11,379 nucleotides of DNA, from positions 1 to 11,379 of the forward strand of contig JAJZOM010000037.1 of NCBI GenBank assembly GCA_021811505.1. The letters run 5' to 3'. The stretch comes from Thermoplasmata archaeon (GTDB lineage: Archaea; Thermoplasmatota; Thermoplasmata; Thermoplasmatales; Thermoplasmataceae). The translations under genes and the position numbers were made by a program. Positions 7,600-11,379 of this stretch are shown piece after piece; position 1 is the stretch's first letter; the number at the start of each line of letters is the position of its first letter. The notes below the pieces were generated by a model. That model saw nothing but the letters and a program-made list of their open reading frames with translations, ran no database searches and was not told the origin of the DNA.

Positions 7600-9386
7600 T
7601 TTTTGCCTCCAGTTTCTGCCTTGATATCCTGGGGGATCTGTTTATTATCTGATTTGTTGACAGATTCATTCAGATCCCGCCTGGATGGATCCTCATCGCT
7701 CATGTTTAGATGGTGGAAATACCTCTTGCCTCTCAGTACAGAAAGAACGGCAGCTGCTGCGGAAAGTATTGCACCTATATAGAATGAATCATCGAGGGCA
7801 TGCATGACTGCCGGGGCAAGTGCCAGAGGAAACCATGTGTGAGATTCCATGGTCGCAATTGTTGTAGATGATAGCGATGAGTAGATCGATGGAAACTGCG
7901 TTTGAATCAAAGAAAGAATCGTACCCATGGGGTTATATCCCAAAAATGCTGAGAATATTGCCTCGGTTGGTGGAATCTGGGACAGAATAGGCGCTATCTG
8001 AGAGGCTTTAATCTGTGTGAGAGCGATGGAGAAGTAATGCGGAAGATTATTTGAAAGTGCAAATATTACGATAGTGAAAAATATTCCAAGGCTGGCTGTC
8101 TGGGCAACATTCCTGACTGTAGCAACCATGCCTGAGGCAATTCCCCTATTATCCGGAGAGACTGAATTCATGATAGCTGCTGTGTTGGGTGCAGCGAACA
8201 TTCCGCTTCCAAAGCCCATGAAATACAGTGTGAGGCCAAAGGGTATGTATGAGAAATTATATGAGAAGAATGTCAGCACTATGAAAGTAACTGCGACGAT
8301 TGACATGCCAATTGTTGCGATACCCCTTGCACCGTATTTGTCGGAAAGTGCACCCCCGAGCGGTCCCATCGTCAGGAAACCAAGTGTCATCGGTATCATG
8401 TAAATTCCTGCCCAGAAAGGTGTCGAAGCAAAGGAATAACCATGGAGTGGCAGCCATATTCCCTGCAGGAGTATGATTAACATAAACATCACGCCGCCCC
8501 TTCCAAGGGAGCCCAAAAGGGATGCAAGATTCCCGAACGCGAATGCCCTGATTTTAAAGAGCGAAAGCTTGAACATCGGCATCTTAACTTTTCTTTCTAC
8601 AAAGGGAAATGCGATTAACAGGCCAGCACCAACAATTAGTCCGCTTAAAACCCATGGGCTTGTCCAGTCCATTACGCCCGAACCGGATGACGGCGGCAGC
8701 AGACCATATGTAAGCCCGAGAAGAAAGATAGTCAACCCGACGCCAAACACTATGTTGCCTGCATAGTCAATCTTCTGCGATTTATCCCGCACAGAATTGT
8801 CTTTGAGCTTAAGCAGAGACCATACAGTTCCAAGCAACCCGATAGGTATGCTTACAAGAAAGACGTATCTCCAGTTAAAAACTGCAAGAACGCCTCCCAA
8901 AATCAGTCCCACAAAGGATCCGCCAAGAGCCGCTACCTGATTGAGCCCCAGTGCCTTCCCACGCTCGTTTACGGGAAAAGCATCCGTCAGTATGGCGGTG
9001 CTATTGGCGAAGAGAAACGCTCCACCTAACCCCTGAATCAGACGGAAAGCGATGAGTTCAATTGCCCCAAGATCTCCTTTATTGGGGGTCAGGAATAGAA
9101 GAATCGAGCCGGCTGTAAAGATCACAAATCCAAGATTGAACAGTCTAGTCCTGCCGTATATATCCGAAAGGCGGCCTATTGTCAGCAGAATTACGGCAGT
9201 GATAATGTTATAACCCATTATCAGCCAGATAAGATAGATGAAGGTTCCGGGCGCCAGAGGGTTGATATTTATTCCTTTAGGCCCGAAAATGACGGGAAGA
9301 GATATTAGTATAATAGTACCGTTTATTGCGGCCATCAAGACGCCAATTGTGGTGTTTGAAAGGGCCACCCATTTATATTTGACCAT
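7596..9386 (-). CDS. MFS multidrug exporter, DHA2 type with 14 membrane spans
   Basis: This is a proton-driven exporter of the EmrB/QacA group in the cytoplasmic membrane; the substrate is unknown. The 596 residues show motif A, GRLSDIYGRTRLF (71-83), motif B, RLIQGLGGAF (115-124), a motif C region, ALGGSFVGLILGG (153-165, without the usual proline), and NWRYVFLVSIPIG (171-183), typical of DHA2 pumps. Near the N-terminus, NGTIILISLP (22-31) takes the place of the usual LDxTIVNVALP, so the membrane-embedded aspartate is asparagine. About 100 mostly polar residues separate the last two membrane spans, and the C-terminus is a charged cytosolic tail of about 50 residues. The start is ATG at 9386. 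The bases before it read ACCTCCTTA, so there is no Shine-Dalgarno sequence. CTTTATAG (9420-9413) suits a nearly leaderless transcript. The MarR gene overlaps its end. Confidence 0.92.
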   Translation of the reverse strand: MVKYKWVALSNTTIGVLMAAINGTIILISLPVIFGPKGININPLAPGTFIYLIWLIMGYNIITAVILLTIGRLSDIYGRTRLFNLGFVIFTAGSILLFLTPNKGDLGAIELIAFRLIQGLGGAFLFANSTAILTDAFPVNERGKALGLNQVAALGGSFVGLILGGVLAVFNWRYVFLVSIPIGLLGTVWSLLKLKDNSVRDKSQKIDYAGNIVFGVGLTIFLLGLTYGLLPPSSGSGVMDWTSPWVLSGLIVGAGLLIAFPFVERKVKMPMFKLSLFKIRAFAFGNLASLLGSLGRGGVMFMLIILLQGIWLPLHGYSFASTPFWAGIYMIPMTLGFLTMGPLGGALSDKYGARGIATIGMSIVAVTFIVLTFFSYNFSYIPFGLTLYFMGFGSGMFAAPNTAAIMNSVSPDNRGIASGMVATVRNVAQTASLGIFFTIVIFALSNNLPHYFSIALTQIKASQIAPILSQIPPTEAIFSAFLGYNPMGTILSLIQTQFPSIYSSLSSTTIATMESHTWFPLALAPAVMHALDDSFYIGAILSAAAAVLSVLRGKRYFHHLNMSDEDPSRRDLNESVNKSDNKQIPQDIKAETGGKK

Positions 9387-9405
9387 GATACTAAGGAGGT
9401 AAATA

Positions 9406-9441
9406 ATGAAACCTATAAAGCAATTTTGTAATTTTTATTAA
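9406..9441 (+). CDS. Possible 11-codon leader peptide behind a perfect Shine-Dalgarno sequence
   Basis: AAGGAGGT at 9393-9400 is a full match to the archaeal 16S rRNA tail. Five bases later comes ATG, then the reading frame MKPIKQFCNFY and TAA. It lies between the divergent transporter starts and points towards the EamA gene, 94 bases away. A plus-strand TATA candidate (TTTATATTT, 9372-9380) would start transcription near 9402, after the Shine-Dalgarno sequence, which argues against the reading frame. I know no homologue. It may be a leader peptide, a broken gene start, or chance. Confidence 0.25.
   Translation: MKPIKQFCNFY
9413..9420 (-). promoter_or_regulatory. TATA-like box for the MFS-marR cassette
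   Basis: The minus-strand CTTTATAG is centred about 30 bases before the exporter ATG. This puts transcription start about 4 bases before the ATG and explains why no ribosome binding site is needed. It is a sequence match only. Confidence 0.4.
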
Positions 9442-9468
9442 AAACATCATTTTGTTTGTAATTCCGCA

Positions 9469-9493
9469 AAACGATTGTGGTCAATGATCGTTT
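9469..9493. promoter_or_regulatory. Inverted repeat between the divergent transporters, candidate operator
   Basis: AAACGAT (9469-9475) and ATCGTTT (9487-9493) are perfect 7-base arms with an 11-base spacer, centre to centre 18 bases apart, or nearly two helical turns. An alternative pairing uses ATTG and CAAT around TGGT in the middle. The right arm overlaps the TATA candidate of the EamA gene (TTTAATAG, 9491-9498), so a bound dimer would block that promoter. The site lies about 50 bases upstream of the exporter TATA candidate. The MarR protein coded nearby is the obvious, unproven, partner. Confidence 0.5.
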
Positions 9494-9498
9494 AATAG
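9491..9498 (+). promoter_or_regulatory. TATA-like box for the EamA transporter
   Basis: TTTAATAG is centred about 40 bases before ATG 9535, giving a start of transcription near 9521 and a leader of about 14 bases. It overlaps the right arm of the inverted repeat at 9469-9493. A second AT-rich candidate (TTTTTATTA, about 9432-9440) lies further upstream. Confidence 0.35.
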
Positions 9499-9534
9499 TG
9501 ATTTGTGATTTCTCCGGTGGAGATTTCCTGCCAG

Positions 9535-10395
9535 ATGATCATAGAAGAGTATCTGTTGATACTTCTCATTACTCTCGGTTTTTCAATAGCGGTGGTGTTT
9601 GCAAAGGTTTCACTGAACAGTATAAGGCCTGAAAGATTCTCAATGATATATATTTCAGGTGCAACACTTGTCATCTTTATTGAATTTGTAATTTTTCATC
9701 TTGCTGGAGATGCTCCTATATTCCTGACAGATAGAATTATCCTTGTAATAATAATGGGTGGCATTTTCGGTGCCTTCGCATATCTCTTTGGTTACATAGG
9801 GCTGAGGAGTGTTCATGCAGGAATATCAAGCACAATTTTTGACCTGCAGGGTCCACTGATAACATTCATTGGTGCCATAGTATTTGCAATATATCCCGGG
9901 AACTACGTAATCTTAGGGTTATTCGTCGCAATATTTGGGCTGTTCCTTATGGGTTACAAAAGGAACGATTCAGGAAAGATAAAGGTGACTGTTCCCTTCA
10001 TTTTTCTCGCCTTCTCGCCGTTGCTCTGGGCACTCGAGTGGATTTCCTTTGATTCAGTATCCAGCCCTGCCCCGATTTTCCTTACTTTTCTTCTGTATCT
10101 CTCTATTTTAATAGTCCTGGTATTCATCAATGCAATCACAAAACCGCCGCTTATCAGCCCGGTAAGGCTCAGAGTCTTAGCATTCATCGGCGGCCTGTTT
10201 TCGGGTATAGCAAACGGTTCCTACGGGATATTTATCACGATGTATGGATCCACGCTCACAGGCGTAATAACATTGCTTTCAGTGCCTGTCGGACTATTTT
10301 TGATCATAGTTTTTCTTCATGAGAGATATACACGTCTGGAGATTATTGGCATACTGGCAATTGTCGCAGGTCTCGCAATCTCAACCCTGTTATGA
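9535..10395 (+). CDS. EamA-family (DMT superfamily) transporter
   Basis: This is a membrane permease of the drug/metabolite transporter superfamily, probably an exporter of a small metabolite or drug; the substrate cannot be told from sequence. From ATG 9535 it has 286 residues and about ten hydrophobic spans in two EamA repeats of five. Each repeat ends in a glycine-rich helix: YVILGLFVAIFGLFLMGYK closes the first and LEIIGILAIVAGLAISTLL the second. FLHERYTRLEIIG before the last helix is typical of the family. The frame is open back to GTG 9505, but ATG 9535 gives a normal N-terminus (MIIEEYLLILLITLGFS), and the TATA candidate at 9491-9498 is too close to GTG 9505. It is the only plus-strand gene, divergent from the exporter cassette and sharing its control region. 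Joint regulation with the MFS pump by MarR is an inference. Confidence 0.87.
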   Translation: MIIEEYLLILLITLGFSIAVVFAKVSLNSIRPERFSMIYISGATLVIFIEFVIFHLAGDAPIFLTDRIILVIIMGGIFGAFAYLFGYIGLRSVHAGISSTIFDLQGPLITFIGAIVFAIYPGNYVILGLFVAIFGLFLMGYKRNDSGKIKVTVPFIFLAFSPLLWALEWISFDSVSSPAPIFLTFLLYLSILIVLVFINAITKPPLISPVRLRVLAFIGGLFSGIANGSYGIFITMYGSTLTGVITLLSVPVGLFLIIVFLHERYTRLEIIGILAIVAGLAISTLL

Positions 10396-10415
10396 TTTGA
10401 TGTAAACCGGTTTCT

Positions 10416-10431
10416 CTTTTTCGGAAAAAAA
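10416..10431. terminator. Back-to-back oligo-T terminators between convergent genes
   Basis: Reading rightwards there is a T5 tract (10417-10421) 22 bases after the EamA stop. Reading leftwards there is a T7 tract (10431-10425) about 30 bases after the stop of the PAC2 gene. Oligo-T in the coding strand is the known archaeal termination signal. The centre can also form a small TTTTT-CGG-AAAAA hairpin. One short region can thus end transcription from both sides. Confidence 0.5.
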
Positions 10432-10461
10432 TTCAATCTGGAAAATGATTATAAAGCAATG

Positions 10462-11208
10462 TTAACCGTACATGCTTTCCGGCGTTTTCCCTCCAGGTGA
10501 TTTTACCTTATTGTATTCTTCCATTATCTTAGTTAACTCCTCATGATATTTCTTTGCAGCATCAAGGAGAGGCTCCTTTTTTATGTCCAGCGAAAAAAGA
10601 GAATTCAGCGCATCTATGTTTGATATGACCGCATCTGGATCAGGGACTTCCTCCATTGTAACTGTTAAGAAGCTCATAACCGGCACCTGCCTGACAATCG
10701 ACTCACTGATTATACTACCGCCAAGTCCCGTAATCAGTGCTGAACCTGCAAGTGGTATCTTCTTTTTGGCAAGGAGAGCTAAATTTTCCTTATCACCGAC
10801 AGCAAATGTTCTTGGTCCTTCCGGAACTTCCTTTGAAGCGACACCATCAAGGTTCACAACGACCTTCGGATTCACAGACGTAATCCAGTCAAGAAGCGTT
10901 GAAGTAACTTCATAATACCCATCAGGGTCAACAGGTATGTCACTCAGGATGCAGACTATGGTACCTGAATTATTGGCATAAAGCCTGAAAGGATGTCTGA
11001 GTTTCCCGGCTGCAAAAACCGTAACCGGTGGAACATAAGGCGACGAAATCCTTGCAAACTCATGCAGATCAAGGTTTTCAATTATGTATTTCAACGTCAT
11101 TACGCCAACAGCTGAATTGTCCATAAATGACACAAATACATAGGGCCTCGAAAATTCAACGTTCTTATAATTTATGACCTTTGATACGAAACTTTCGTGT
11201 GTTACCAT
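10462..11208 (-). CDS. PAC2-family proteasome chaperone/activator homologue (PbaB-like)
   Basis: The protein resembles the archaeal PAC2 family, formerly annotated as ATP-grasp-like and related to eukaryotic proteasome assembly chaperones. In Pyrococcus the relative PbaB binds and activates the 20S proteasome. The 248 residues form one alpha/beta domain: strands YVFVSFMDNSAVG (23-35), a VFAAG strand near 64-68, TIVCILSDIPV (83-93), KVVVNLDGVA (115-124), and the glycine loop ITGLGGSIISES (159-170) followed by PVMSFLTVT. A charged helix (about 214-236) leads to a flexible tail ending in Met-Tyr-Gly. This C-terminus fits the HbYX rule (hydrophobic, Tyr, any) used by proteins that dock into proteasome alpha-ring pockets. 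The start is ATG 11208, without a Shine-Dalgarno sequence. It is downstream of the GNAT-like gene on the same strand with a 59-base gap. The family call is firm; the precise role is inferred. Confidence 0.8.
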   Translation of the reverse strand: MVTHESFVSKVINYKNVEFSRPYVFVSFMDNSAVGVMTLKYIIENLDLHEFARISSPYVPPVTVFAAGKLRHPFRLYANNSGTIVCILSDIPVDPDGYYEVTSTLLDWITSVNPKVVVNLDGVASKEVPEGPRTFAVGDKENLALLAKKKIPLAGSALITGLGGSIISESIVRQVPVMSFLTVTMEEVPDPDAVISNIDALNSLFSLDIKKEPLLDAAKKYHEELTKIMEEYNKVKSPGGKTPESMYG

Positions 11209-11267
11209 AATATCGTCATGTTATTCCGATCGCACCTAATAATGTTTGTTGCTCATCCTTTCAGGAA

Positions 11268-11379
11268 TCATTCTATATATCTGAGAACGGTTATATTCTC
11301 AACAAACTTCTCCTTCATGTAGAAATTCTTCGCAATTACATTGAATGTTGGGAATTCGACTGTAAGGAGTTTGTATCCT
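11268..11379 (-). CDS. C-terminal end of a probable GNAT acetyltransferase
   Basis: The last 36 residues of a gene entering from the right edge are visible, ending in TGA. The segment begins GYKLLTVEFPTFN and continues with NVIAKNFYMKEKFVE. This fits the closing part of the GNAT fold (N..A..FY.K.GF), in which the helix contacts acetyl-CoA and is followed by a final strand, here ITVLRYIE. The usual glycine of K-x-G-F is lysine. Substrate and motif A lie outside the window, so the family call rests on this short match. It is read in the same direction as the PAC2 gene, 59 bases away, and they may be co-transcribed. Confidence 0.5.
   Translation of the reverse strand, partial: GYKLLTVEFPTFNVIAKNFYMKEKFVENITVLRYIE

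Noticed and set aside
1..11379. Search for tRNA, rRNA, CRISPR repeats and insertion-sequence ends
   Set aside because: No clover-leaf-like segments, regularly spaced repeats, transposase motifs or terminal inverted repeats were seen by eye.

Overview
The window looks like chromosomal DNA from an archaeon, most likely of the Thermoplasmata or a close relative. The evidence is a signal peptidase of the archaeal/ER (S26B) type with a Ser-His-Asp active site, a PAC2-family proteasome-chaperone homologue ending in a proteasome-docking tripeptide, TATA-like boxes at leaderless-type spacing, oligo-T terminators, and heavy use of AGG, AGA and ATA codons in every gene. The genus cannot be read from the sequence alone. 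All genes lie on the minus strand except one transporter, and both window edges cut a gene.

Positions 1-6122 hold a tight four-gene unit read right to left: glgB (branching enzyme), glgE (maltosyltransferase), treS (trehalose synthase) and the start of mak (maltokinase, cut at base 1). Together they make the GlgE route: TreS interconverts trehalose and maltose, Mak phosphorylates maltose to maltose 1-phosphate, GlgE adds maltosyl units to an alpha-1,4-glucan, and GlgB introduces alpha-1,6 branches. The genes overlap by 11 and 8 bases, or are separated by 3. glgE and treS share one reading frame, split by one TAG codon. The pathway is known mainly from bacteria, so a compact set in an archaeal setting is the main point of interest.

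Positions 6232-7035 hold a type I signal peptidase, which appears to have its own promoter. Positions 7141-9386 hold a DHA2-type MFS exporter followed by a MarR-family regulator, overlapping by ATGA, which looks like a self-regulated efflux cassette. A divergent DMT/EamA transporter lies at 9535-10395. The intergenic region between the two transporters holds TATA candidates for both directions, a 25-base inverted repeat overlapping the EamA TATA box, and an 11-codon reading frame behind a perfect Shine-Dalgarno sequence.

Positions 10462-11208 hold the PAC2-family protein, convergent with EamA across a short region with oligo-T tracts on both strands. The right edge holds the last 36 residues of a probable GNAT acetyltransferase. 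No stretch over 300 bases lacks a gene; the longest gap is the 148 bases between the two transporter starts. I saw no rRNA, tRNA, insertion sequence or CRISPR array.
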